Source: Oerskovia paurometabola (GTDB taxonomy: Bacteria; Actinomycetota; Actinomycetes; Actinomycetales; Cellulomonadaceae). Taken from it: a stretch of 64,000 nt of DNA. Both the position numbers and the translations under genes were made by a program. The first letter of the stretch is position 1. Every line of letters begins with the position of its first letter. A model generated the notes under the pieces. That model worked only from the letters and a program-made list of their open reading frames with translations, was not told where the DNA came from and did not search any database. This document shows positions 8,197-15,917 of the stretch, in pieces. The stretch is taken from the NCBI RefSeq assembly GCF_016907365.1, contig NZ_JAFBBV010000001.1, positions 4,262,430-4,326,429 on the forward strand, in the 5' to 3' direction.

Positions 8197-9984
8197 GTGA
8201 ACACCTTGGCAAAGCAGCCCTGGCTGAGTCGGTACTCCCCAGGGGTTCCCGCGACCGTCGACGTCCCCGACGAGCCCGTGACCGCGGCGCTCGCCCGAGC
8301 GGCTGCCCGCTGGCCCGACCGGGTCGCGGTCGACTTCTTCGGTGCGACCGTCACGTACGCGCACCTGGCCGAGAAGGTGGACCGCGCCGCGAGCGCCCTG
8401 TCCACGCTCGGCGTGGGGCGTGGCGACCGGATCGCGCTCGTCATGCCCAACAGCTCCTCGCACCTCGTCGCGTTCTACGCCGCGCTGCGCCTGGGTGCGA
8501 CGGTCGTCGAGCACAACCCCACCTACTCGTCCGACGAGCTGGCCCACCAGCTCGCCGACTCGGGTGCGACCGTCGCGCTCGTCTGGCAGAAGGCCGTCCC
8601 GACGGTCCTCGCCGCGAAGCCGGGCACCGGGCTGCGCACGGTCGTGTCGGTCGACATCGCCCGTGACCTGCCCCTCGTCAAGCGCATCGCGCTGCACCTG
8701 CCCGTCACGGCGGCGCGCACGCAGAAGGCCGCGCTGCGAGGCCCGGCGACGGCAGGCGTCCCCGACTTGCACCGGCTCGTCGCGAGCGCAGGTCCGCTCG
8801 ACCCGTCGACCCCCCAGCCCGAGGCCGACGACGTCGCCCTCCTCCAGTACACGGGCGGCACGACGGGCACGCCCAAGGGCGCGGTCCTGACGCACCGCAA
8901 CCTCGTCGCGAACACCGTGCAGGGCCAGGCGTGGGCGTCGTTCCGCGAGGGCGAGGAGACCGTCTACGGCGTCCTGCCGTTCTTCCACGCGTTCGGCCTC
9001 ATGTTCTGCCTGACCCTGCCCGCGCGCATCGGCGCGACGCTCGTCGCGTTCCCCAAGTTCGACGCCGAGTCGTTCCTGGCCGCGCAGAAGCGTCGCCCCG
9101 CGACCTTCCTCCCGGGCGTCGCGCCCATGTTCGACCGCATCGCCGCCGCGGCCGCCAAGGCCCGCACGGCGGGCAAGCCTGTCGACCTGCACTCGATCCG
9201 GCTCGCGTTCGCGGGGGCCATGCCCATCAGCCCGACGACGGCGCGCACCTGGGAGGAGGCGACCGGCGGCCTGCTCATCGAGGGCTACGGCATGACCGAG
9301 ACGTCCCCCGTCGCGCTCGGCAACCCGGTCTCGGCCGACCGCCGCCCCGGCACGCTCGGCCTGCCGTTCCCGAGCACCGACATCCGGGTCGTCGACCAGG
9401 ACGACCCGACCAAGGACGTCGAACCGGACGAGACCGGCACGGTCCGCGGCGAGCTGCTCATCCACGGGCCGCAGGTCTTCCAGGGCTACTGGAACCGCCC
9501 CGAGGAGACGGCTCACCAGCTCCTCGACGGCGGCTGGCTGCGCACGGGCGACGTCGTGACCGTGGACGCGGACGGCGTCGTCACGCTCGTCGACCGCATC
9601 AAGGAGATGATCATCACCGGCGGGTTCAAGATCTACCCGTCGCAGGTCGAGGACCACCTGCGCCTCATGCCCGGGATCCGGGACGTCGCCGTCGTAGGAC
9701 TGCCCGGCGAGGGCTCGGACGAGCGAGTGGCCGCGGCCGTCGTGCTCGACGAGGACCAGAGCACCGCGAGCGGGCTCCCGATCGACCTCGCGGCCGTGCG
9801 CGAGTGGGGCGAGCAGAAGCTCGCCCGCTACGCCCTGCCCAAGCACCTGTTCGTCGTGCCCGACCTGCCCCGCTCGCAGATCGGCAAGGTGCTGCGCCGC
9901 GTCGTCCGCGAGAACGTGCTGGGCAAGCCGACCGAAGGCGACGGGCCGGGGCACCCGACGGGCGGCGCGGCCCCGACCGCCTGA
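8197..9984 (+). CDS. long-chain fatty-acid-CoA ligase (AMP-forming)
   Basis: A 595-residue member of the ANL superfamily that activates fatty acids with ATP to acyl-AMP and then acyl-CoA. The P-loop-like motif YTGGTTGTPKGAVLTHRN is at about 218-235, GYGMTETSP near 363, GWLRTGDV near 447, KEMIITGGFKIYPSQVED after that, and the catalytic Lys motif QIGKVLRR near the C-terminus. All key motifs are intact. I chose the GTG at 8197 because a -10 hexamer sits 6 nt upstream. The operator overlapping that promoter suggests control by a TetR-type repressor responding to acyl-CoA. Confidence 0.92.
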   Translation: MNTLAKQPWLSRYSPGVPATVDVPDEPVTAALARAAARWPDRVAVDFFGATVTYAHLAEKVDRAASALSTLGVGRGDRIALVMPNSSSHLVAFYAALRLGATVVEHNPTYSSDELAHQLADSGATVALVWQKAVPTVLAAKPGTGLRTVVSVDIARDLPLVKRIALHLPVTAARTQKAALRGPATAGVPDLHRLVASAGPLDPSTPQPEADDVALLQYTGGTTGTPKGAVLTHRNLVANTVQGQAWASFREGEETVYGVLPFFHAFGLMFCLTLPARIGATLVAFPKFDAESFLAAQKRRPATFLPGVAPMFDRIAAAAAKARTAGKPVDLHSIRLAFAGAMPISPTTARTWEEATGGLLIEGYGMTETSPVALGNPVSADRRPGTLGLPFPSTDIRVVDQDDPTKDVEPDETGTVRGELLIHGPQVFQGYWNRPEETAHQLLDGGWLRTGDVVTVDADGVVTLVDRIKEMIITGGFKIYPSQVEDHLRLMPGIRDVAVVGLPGEGSDERVAAAVVLDEDQSTASGLPIDLAAVREWGEQKLARYALPKHLFVVPDLPRSQIGKVLRRVVRENVLGKPTEGDGPGHPTGGAAPTA

Positions 9985-10000
9985 CGGTCCTCTCCGTCCG

Positions 10001-10399
10001 TCAGGGAGCCAGCAGGTCCCGGACGTGCGCCGCGATGTCGTCACGTACGAGCCGCATGCGCTCCATGCCTTCGATCCCCCGGAGCGAGGGCTCGTCGGTG
10101 TCCCAGACCACGACGGGCGTCCCGTCGTCGGTGGTCACCTGCGCCTCCCGGCCGAGGACGACCACGACGTCCGCGGCCGCGACCAGCTCGGGGGTCAGGG
10201 GCTTGGGGTGCTCGCCCGACAGGTCGACGCCGACCTCCTCGAGCGAGGCGACCGAGAGCGCGTTGAGGCTCGACCCCGGGGAGGTCCCGGCCGAGTCGAC
10301 CTGGACGTCGGGCGCGATCTTCCGGGCCAGCCCGGCGGCCATCTGCGACTTGCCGCCGTTCTTGACGCAGACGAACAGGACGGATCGGGGGGTGCTCAC
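10001..10399 (-). CDS. arsenate reductase of the mycothiol-linked ArsC / LMW phosphatase family
   Basis: A 132-residue cytoplasmic protein of the low-molecular-weight tyrosine phosphatase fold. The P-loop is C11-V-K-N-G-G-K-S18, with Lys in place of the Arg of true phosphatases, as in actinobacterial arsenate-mycothiol transferases. The GTG start has AGGAGG 7 nt upstream. No ArsR, Acr3 or ArsB gene is next to it, so it stands alone here. A role in arsenate resistance is inferred from the family; a general phosphatase role is less likely. Confidence 0.8.
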   Translation of the reverse strand: MSTPRSVLFVCVKNGGKSQMAAGLARKIAPDVQVDSAGTSPGSSLNALSVASLEEVGVDLSGEHPKPLTPELVAAADVVVVLGREAQVTTDDGTPVVVWDTDEPSLRGIEGMERMRLVRDDIAAHVRDLLAP

Positions 10400-10482
10400 A
10401 GGGGTCCTCCTGGTCGTCGGCCGACCGGCCGTGGCCAGGCCCTCCGTGGGCCGTGCCGGTCACGAGACCCAGGCTACCGGCG

Positions 10483-10516
10483 TCTCGTGGCGCACCCCCG
10501 AGGGTGCGCCACGAGA
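10483..10516 (-). terminator. GC-rich hairpin after anti-sigma-like gene
   Basis: tctcgtggcgcaccc (10483-10497) and gggtgcgccacgaga (10502-10516) form a perfect 15-bp stem with a 4-nt loop, 10 nt past the stop of the 10526 gene. No T tract follows, as is usual in actinobacteria. Confidence 0.7.
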
Positions 10517-10525
10517 GCCCCGAGG

Positions 10526-11539
10526 TCACCAGGCCGGGTCGTCCATCGAGAGACCCTGCGACGTGAGGTAGGCCTGCGACGCCGCGAGCGCCGCCTGCTC
10601 GACCGAGCGGCGCTGCTCGAGCTGGTCCCCGGCACGCGCGATGTACTCGGACTGCCCCGCTGCGTCGACGTCCGCGAGGCGCTGGACGACGTCGAGCTCG
10701 TCCTTGCACCCGACGTCGATCCTGCCGATCCGCACCTGCTCGTCGAGCGAGGCGCCCACCGCGGCAGGGGGCACCATGCCCTGGCCCTCTGCCGGCGGCT
10801 CGACGCCCGCGTCCGTCAGGCACTGCCGCCACTCCGCGAGCACGGCGCGTCCCTCGCCCGTGGTGTCGTACTGCGTCCACCCCGTGGGAGCGGACTCCTC
10901 GAACTGGCTCGGGTCCCAGTCCAGTCCCTGGGCCCGGATCTCGCCCAAGCACTCGGCCCGACGCGCCTCCGCGGGGCCGGACGACCGGAAGACGTTGGGG
11001 TCGACCTCCTCCTGGACCCCGTACCCCGTCTGCTCGAGCGTCTCGAGCCGCCACGCGCCGTACCTCTCCGCGTTCCCGTTCCCGGGCGGCACGCGCACCG
11101 GACCGACCAGCTCGAGGGTGTCCCCGAACCCGGCCTCGGTCAGGCAGCTCGCGAGATACACCTCGCGCGCGGACGTGATCGTCGCGTGCTCGTGCCGCCC
11201 CAGGAGGACGGAGTCGAGAGGCAGCGTGATCGTCCCGCTCGCCTCGTCGACCACGGCCCCCTGCGCCTCGACCGTCCCCGGGCCGGCAGGACTGACCGGT
11301 GCGGTCGGGCTCGGGCCGCTCGCGGCCGGCGCGAGCGTCGTCACCGGCGCGTCACCGGCCCCGCCGGCGCCCAGGTACAGGCCCGCGCACAGCACGCCGA
11401 CACCCATCGTGGTGCCGCTCGCCCGCAGCACCCGACGCCGTCGCCCGCGTCTGAGCACCTCTGCCCGGTCGATCGGCACGGGCGGGACGTTCCCCGCCAT
11501 GGTCCGCAGCCTGCTGACGAGCAGCTCGTCGTCGTTCAT
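10526..11539 (-). CDS. putative anti-sigma-type membrane protein, second module
   Basis: A 337-residue protein with a basic cytoplasmic N-terminus (RRGRRRRVLR), one membrane segment at about 40-59, a Pro/Ala/Ser linker, and an extracellular domain with about four cysteines (SCLTEAGF, AECLGE, QCLTDAG, GCKDEL) likely paired as disulfides. The ATG overlaps the sigma stop as ATGA. The topology matches the 5447 gene but the outer domains differ in sequence. A sensing or sigma-restraining role is inferred from position alone. Confidence 0.65.
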   Translation of the reverse strand: MNDDELLVSRLRTMAGNVPPVPIDRAEVLRRGRRRRVLRASGTTMGVGVLCAGLYLGAGGAGDAPVTTLAPAASGPSPTAPVSPAGPGTVEAQGAVVDEASGTITLPLDSVLLGRHEHATITSAREVYLASCLTEAGFGDTLELVGPVRVPPGNGNAERYGAWRLETLEQTGYGVQEEVDPNVFRSSGPAEARRAECLGEIRAQGLDWDPSQFEESAPTGWTQYDTTGEGRAVLAEWRQCLTDAGVEPPAEGQGMVPPAAVGASLDEQVRIGRIDVGCKDELDVVQRLADVDAAGQSEYIARAGDQLEQRRSVEQAALAASQAYLTSQGLSMDDPAW

Positions 11540-12105
11540 CGTGTCGTCTCCTTCGAGGTGGTCGGGGCGTCCGTCGTCGTGAGCAGGACGCGAAGCTGAG
11601 CGAGGCCGCGCGAAGCGGTGGACTTCACGGTTCCCAGGCTGATGCCGAGGTCGTCCGCGACCTGCCGCTCGGGCAGGTCGAGCAGGTAGCGCAGGACGAT
11701 CACCCGACGACGACGCACGCTCAGCTGGAGGAGCGCCTGCACGAGCTCCTCGCGTTCGGCGTGCGCATGCTCGCTGGAGGACACCTGCAGCGGGGGCAGG
11801 TCCTCGGGTGGGAGGAGCTGCTCACGGCGGTGCTTGCGCCACGAGTCGATCCGCGCGTTCGCGATGACCCGTCTCGCATAGGCGAGCGGGTCGGTCGCCT
11901 TGGCCCGAGGCCACGCCACGTACGTGCGCACGAGCGCCGTCTGCACGAGCTCCTCCGCCCTGTGCCCGTCGCCGCACAGCAACCATGCCGTCCGCACGAG
12001 CAGCGGCTCTGCCTCTGCCATGAAGGCCGAGAACTCCGCGTCGCGGGTCCGGCGTTCGCTGTGTTCCACAGGGAGCCGGTGGTCCTCGGCGTTGTCGCCC
12101 GTCAC
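11536..12105 (-). CDS. RNA polymerase ECF sigma factor, SigE family, second copy
   Basis: A 189-residue sigma factor closely similar in layout to the one at 6676. Region 2 includes RTAWLLCGDGHRAEELVQ and region 4 includes LSVRRRRVIVLRYLLDL and GTVKSTASRGLAQLR. The GTG start has GAGGGGG about 6 nt upstream, which fixes the N-terminus well; the conserved block begins near RDAEFSAFM after a short acidic lead. It is co-translated with the membrane protein downstream. It probably responds to an extracellular signal carried by that protein. Confidence 0.88.
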   Translation of the reverse strand: MTGDNAEDHRLPVEHSERRTRDAEFSAFMAEAEPLLVRTAWLLCGDGHRAEELVQTALVRTYVAWPRAKATDPLAYARRVIANARIDSWRKHRREQLLPPEDLPPLQVSSSEHAHAEREELVQALLQLSVRRRRVIVLRYLLDLPERQVADDLGISLGTVKSTASRGLAQLRVLLTTTDAPTTSKETTR

Positions 12106-12313
12106 GAGCGCCCCCTCACTTGTCCATGTCGTCACACCGGAAACACGTGCGACCGGGCACGGAGGTTGCCCGGTCGACCTGGTGGCGGCGGTCGCGGGCA
12201 GCGGCCTGCCGCGCTTTCCGCACGGTACAGGCGCCCGGAAGATGCTCACGCACCTCTCCGTCTGACCGCTCGCGCGGCTCGCGTCGCGCGCAGAGGCCAC
12301 GTCGGCGGACGGG

Positions 12314-13213
12314 TCAGCGCTCGCCGTCGGGCACGTCGCCGTGGGCCACCAGGACAGGCCACCGCGCGTGGTGCAGGACCGACTGGCTGACCGAGCCCAG
12401 GACGGGGCCGAGCACTCTCCCATGCCCCCTCGAACCGACCGCGACGAGCGAGGCCGTGTCGCCCGCGACCTGGGCGATCGCGTCCGAGGGAGTCCCCTCG
12501 ACGACGAACGTCCGCACCTCGACGCCCTCGTGCGCCTCGTGCGCCGTCTGCGCGGCCGCCTCGACGACGCGCCGCGCCCGATCTGTGGACTCGGTCCGCA
12601 ACGCGTCCGACCGCGGGACGAGGGGGCTGGTCAGCAGGTCCGCCGCGACGGTGTACGCGCAGACGAGATCGAGCGGCACCCCGCGGACCGACGCCTCCAG
12701 CGCAGCCGCCCGCACCGCCGCCGTCGAGTGCGTGGATCCGTCCACGCCGATCACGACCGGACCGTCGCTCCGAGGCGACACCCCGGGCGGGACCACGACT
12801 ACGGGAGCCGCTGCGTCCGCAGCGAGCCGAGCGCTCACCGAACCGAGGAAGAGCGAGCCGAGCGCCCCGTGGCCGCGTGAACCCACGACGAGGAGCGTGG
12901 CGCCGTTCTCGGCCTCCTCCCGGAGGACCGATGCCGCTGCTCCCTCGAGAACCCACGCCTCGACGGGGACCCCGGGAGCCGTCTCGTGCACCAGGTCGCG
13001 GGCAGTGTCGAGGGGAACGTCGGGGCCCGGCTCGGGAACGATCGGCGGGAGGCAGAAGCCTCCCTCGAAGACCGGGTCGGACGCGGGACGGCGGCGGGCG
13101 TGGATCACGCGCAGAGGCGCTCCTCGCAGGCGGGCCTCCTGCGCGGCCCACGTCAGCGCCTCACGGCTCGTGCTCGAACCGTCGATGCCGACGACGACCG
13201 GTGCGATGGTCAT
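12314..13213 (-). CDS. universal stress protein, tandem UspA domains
   Basis: A 299-residue cytoplasmic protein with two Usp domains (about 1-140 and 150-292). Each begins with VVVGIDGS or VVIGVDGS and carries the ATP-binding signature G-x2-G-x9-G-S (GSRGHGALGSLFLGSVS and GSRGHGRVLGPVLGSVS). The family binds ATP and aids survival under redox, hypoxic or starvation stress. AGGAGAG precedes the ATG. A perfect 14-bp palindrome lies 18 nt upstream of the start and may be its operator. Confidence 0.92.
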   Translation of the reverse strand: MTIAPVVVGIDGSSTSREALTWAAQEARLRGAPLRVIHARRRPASDPVFEGGFCLPPIVPEPGPDVPLDTARDLVHETAPGVPVEAWVLEGAAASVLREEAENGATLLVVGSRGHGALGSLFLGSVSARLAADAAAPVVVVPPGVSPRSDGPVVIGVDGSTHSTAAVRAAALEASVRGVPLDLVCAYTVAADLLTSPLVPRSDALRTESTDRARRVVEAAAQTAHEAHEGVEVRTFVVEGTPSDAIAQVAGDTASLVAVGSRGHGRVLGPVLGSVSQSVLHHARWPVLVAHGDVPDGER

Positions 13214-13230
13214 GACGTCTCTCCTGTTCC

Positions 13231-13244
13231 GGCAGGTACCTGCC
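13231..13244. promoter_or_regulatory. perfect 14-bp palindrome before Usp gene
   Basis: ggcaggtacctgcc is fully self-complementary and sits 18 nt before the Usp ATG, in the leader or at the promoter. It could be an operator site. Confidence 0.4.
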
Positions 13245-13287
13245 AGGTCGTGCGGGGGTACGGGTGCGGTTGCGGTTGCGGGCGGAG

Positions 13288-13316
13288 GGAGCGACCCGGC
13301 GGCGTCAGGTCGCTCC
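13288..13316 (-). terminator. candidate hairpin terminator after surface protein gene
   Basis: ggagcgacc (13288-13296) and ggtcgctcc (13308-13316) form a 9-bp stem with an 11-nt loop, 20 nt past the stop of the surface protein gene. It has no T tract. Confidence 0.45.
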
Positions 13317-13335
13317 GCTCCGCCTCGGCCTCTGG

Positions 13336-14424
13336 CTATCGGCCTCGCCGACGCCGAGCGATGCCCACGAGCCCTGCCCCGGCGCCGAAGGCGCCCGCGG
13401 CGAGGGCCGCCGCGACCGTGCTCGCACCGGTCGTCGCCAGGGAGCCGGTGGGGACTTGCGCCGTCGTGGCGTGCTCCACGGCACGGAGAGAGGTCGGCGT
13501 GGCCTGTTCGGACGGCCGCTCGACCAGTGTCACGGTCGGGAAGGACGGGGTCTCCAGGACCGTCGGCGCGAGCGGGACCGCCGGGACGGCGGGCTCGGGA
13601 ATCTGCTCCGGCTCGGGCTCCGGCTCCGGCTTTGGCTCGGGCTCCGGCTCGGGAGTCGGCTCGGGGGTCGGCTCCGGCTCGGGGTCCGGCTCCGGGGCGC
13701 TGGGCACGCAGAACTCCCAGTCCTTCTCGTCGACCCCTCCTCGACCCGAGTTGTCCTCACCGAAGTGATAGTCGTAACCGTTGGACTCGGTCCACCTGAT
13801 GCACATCCCTGGCTCCAGCCCGAAGTACGACCAGGGGATGAAGGTCGCACCGATGAGCTCGCGGTGACTGTCGATGCTCACGTTCTGCGCGCCGGGCACG
13901 TTGATGTTGACGTAGCCGCTCGCGGGAATCTGGTCGTCGAAGTGCAGTCCGTCGGCCTCCCACCAGAACGGCCGGTAGATGCCGTCGTCCTGGTACCCCG
14001 GGGTCACGACGATCCGGTCGCCGTTCGCCTCGCAGTCGGCACAGTCCTGGGCGACGCTCTCCGGGGCCGCCTCGGTCTCTGTTGCTTCCTCGGTCGGGAC
14101 GGTCGCCTCGCCGGCAGCGGGATCGACGGTATCGACGAGGTCCGTGGGGACCGGCGAGTCTTCGGCGGGCGCCTCGTCGGTATCGCCGTCGGCGACCTCT
14201 GCCACGTCCGGGACCTCCTGTTCGGCGCCGGACTCGGTCTCGGTCGTCGTGGCCTGCGCCGAGTCCTGCGCCGCGTCCGGGATCGCGTCGATCACCGACG
14301 CGGTGGGGATGTCGACGGCGGCCGCGGTGGGGGACGTCGCGCCCTCCGCCGACGCCTGCGAAGCCACGGGCACCGTGGTGAGCAGCAGCGCCAGGGCTGC
14401 CGCCGGCATGGTCGGGTTGTTCAT
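13336..14424 (-). CDS. secreted cell-wall-anchored surface protein (LATTG sorting signal)
   Basis: A 362-residue protein. The N-terminal signal peptide ends near ASQASA (about residue 26). An acidic, Thr/Glu-rich low-complexity stretch to about 135 follows, then a compact domain with four Trp and paired Cys (PGMCIRWTE and WEFCVP). A Pro-Glu repeat of the kind that spans cell walls comes next. The C-terminus is S-L-A-T-T-G-A, a hydrophobic stretch and RRRR: a wall-sorting signal of the LAxTG type recognised by class E sortases. No sortase gene is in the window. AGGAGTGG precedes the ATG. The central domain is not one I recognise. Confidence 0.82.
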   Translation of the reverse strand: MNNPTMPAAALALLLTTVPVASQASAEGATSPTAAAVDIPTASVIDAIPDAAQDSAQATTTETESGAEQEVPDVAEVADGDTDEAPAEDSPVPTDLVDTVDPAAGEATVPTEEATETEAAPESVAQDCADCEANGDRIVVTPGYQDDGIYRPFWWEADGLHFDDQIPASGYVNINVPGAQNVSIDSHRELIGATFIPWSYFGLEPGMCIRWTESNGYDYHFGEDNSGRGGVDEKDWEFCVPSAPEPDPEPEPTPEPTPEPEPEPKPEPEPEPEQIPEPAVPAVPLAPTVLETPSFPTVTLVERPSEQATPTSLRAVEHATTAQVPTGSLATTGASTVAAALAAGAFGAGAGLVGIARRRRGR

Positions 14425-14497
14425 GGTCCACTCCTCTTCTTCTGAGTTCGTCAGGGGTCATGGGGTAGTGCCGGGGCACCGGGCACGTGGAGGGGGC

Positions 14498-15580
14498 TCA
14501 GGCCGCTGCGGGAGCCCCCCGAGCGTGCTGCACGTGGTGCCATCCCACGTCTCGGACAGCGACCGCCAGAAGGCAGGCACGCAGGTAGGCGACCTGCAGG
14601 AACATGTCGTACGTGAGCTCCGGCAGCACGAGCGCGGCGAGCAACCGCGCCCTGGGTCCGTTGTCCAACACCGTCACCAGTCGCTCGGCGACGAGCACTG
14701 CACCCACCGCGATCCACGCAGGCACGATCCGGAAGGAACCCGTCGCGACGCTGAGCGCGGTGAGGAGCACGAGGGACATGAGCATGAACGCGCTGAGCGC
14801 GAGCATGACCTGCTGCCCGACGTAGCGCGCCGTGACCCGGGTCAACCCGTAGCTGCGGAGGTTTTCGAGCATCCCCTTGTACCAGCGCACCCTCTGACGG
14901 TGGAGGTCCCGGGCAGTCGGCATGAGCTCGGTCGTGCAGGACATGCTCAGCGGCGACGCGAGCCCGTACCCGAGCGTGCGCAGCGCGAGCGTCAGCTCGG
15001 AGTCCTCGGTGATGGCCCCCGGGTCGTACACCGCACCCGGCGGTCCCGGGAGCCGCCCGCCGCGGTGGCGTGCGACGTCCGCGAGCGCCTCGGTCCGGAT
15101 CAGCGCAGCGGTGCCCGTCAGGACCGCGGTCCGTCCGGTCACGTCGATCTGCACCGCGTATCTCGCGTACTCGTTGGACTGCATCTGCTCGAGCACCGAA
15201 CGGGGCGGGGTGCCGCGGAAGACGCCACCCACGGCTCCGAGCGCGGGATCCTCGTCGAGGAGGGCCAGGCCCTCCTCGACGAAGGTCGGGGCGATCGACG
15301 TGTCGGCGTCGAGGACCAGGACGTTCTCCGCGTCCACGACCGCCAGGGCCTGGTTGAGCGCACCGGCCTTGCGGCCAGTGTTGCCCACGGTCTCCACGAC
15401 GTCGGCGCCCAGCGCGCGTGAGACCTCGACCGTGCGGTCGGTGCTGTTGTCGGACACGACCAGCACCCGGTCGACCGGACGCGTCTGGGCCCGCAGCGAC
15501 GCCAGCGTGCCGGGCAGCGCCTCGGCCTCGTCGTGCGCGGGGACCACGGCGACGACCCGAGGCGCAGCCGCGGCCGTCAT
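14498..15580 (-). CDS. family 2 glycosyltransferase, membrane-bound
   Basis: A 360-residue GT-A glycosyltransferase. The N-terminus VVAVVPAHDEAEALPGT binds the nucleotide, D-x-D is in LVLDADTS, the acceptor-side ED is in AITEDSELTLAL, and QRVRWYKG matches the Q/R-x-x-R-W motif of processive GT2 enzymes. Two to four hydrophobic helices follow near the C-terminus. It probably makes a cell-surface polysaccharide or glycolipid. Its ATG overlaps the stop of the tiny LATTG gene (ATGA) and it is followed 73 nt later by the wall-anchored protein gene, so the three may act together at the surface. Confidence 0.85.
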   Translation of the reverse strand: MTAAAAPRVVAVVPAHDEAEALPGTLASLRAQTRPVDRVLVVSDNSTDRTVEVSRALGADVVETVGNTGRKAGALNQALAVVDAENVLVLDADTSIAPTFVEEGLALLDEDPALGAVGGVFRGTPPRSVLEQMQSNEYARYAVQIDVTGRTAVLTGTAALIRTEALADVARHRGGRLPGPPGAVYDPGAITEDSELTLALRTLGYGLASPLSMSCTTELMPTARDLHRQRVRWYKGMLENLRSYGLTRVTARYVGQQVMLALSAFMLMSLVLLTALSVATGSFRIVPAWIAVGAVLVAERLVTVLDNGPRARLLAALVLPELTYDMFLQVAYLRACLLAVAVRDVGWHHVQHARGAPAAA

Positions 15581-15738
15581 CGCTGGACGGCGTGCCGCCT
15601 GCGCAGCACGCGCGCCGTCGTGACGAGCGCGAGACCCACCACGAGCAGCGTCCACGCAGCCACCACGGAGAATCCCGTCGCCACGGCACCTGTCGTGGCC
15701 AGTGCTGCTCCTGCCTGAGTCGTACCCAGCTGGTACAC
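15577..15738 (-). CDS. tiny LATTG sorting-signal protein
   Basis: A 53-residue product that is almost only a wall-sorting signal: a short polar lead, ALATTGAVATG, a hydrophobic stretch of about 20 residues (VVAAWTLLVVGLALV) and the basic tail RVLRRRHAVQR. The motif is the same LATTGA as in the surface protein two genes downstream, yet no signal peptide or mature domain exists. The GTG start follows AAAGGTGG; an upstream ATG at 15804 would give 75 residues. It is coupled by ATGA to the glycosyltransferase. It may be a wall-linked peptide, a membrane-helix partner of the glycosyltransferase, or a gene remnant. Confidence 0.6.
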   Translation of the reverse strand: MYQLGTTQAGAALATTGAVATGFSVVAAWTLLVVGLALVTTARVLRRRHAVQR

Positions 15739-15767
15739 GGTTCCACCTTTCCCTCGTCGGTGGAACC
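15739..15767 (-). promoter_or_regulatory. hairpin over the ribosome site of the tiny LATTG gene
   Basis: ggttccacc (15739-15747) and ggtggaacc (15759-15767) are perfect 9-bp arms with an 11-nt spacer, ending directly at the GTG. If formed in the mRNA it would bury part of the ribosome site and could control translation of this gene and the coupled glycosyltransferase. Confidence 0.4.
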
Positions 15768-15917
15768 ACCGTGCCGCGACGCGGGCGGCACTCAGCCGGG
15801 GCATGGCAGGACATGAGCACCCTGGCAGGGGGCACGTGAGCACCACGGTCCGGCGCCCGGTGCCCGGGGGGCGGGCCCTCTGGGTACCTGCCGGGGTGGC
15901 CTGGGTCGACGACCCGG

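Noticed and set aside
8197..10399. An arsenic-resistance operon around ArsC
   Set aside because: No ArsR, Acr3, ArsB or ArsT genes adjoin; the ligase next to it is convergent and unrelated.
13610..13710. Tandem repeat array in the ctccggctcgg-like stretch
   Set aside because: This codes for the Pro-Glu wall-spanning part of the surface protein, so it is not a DNA-level repeat element or CRISPR.
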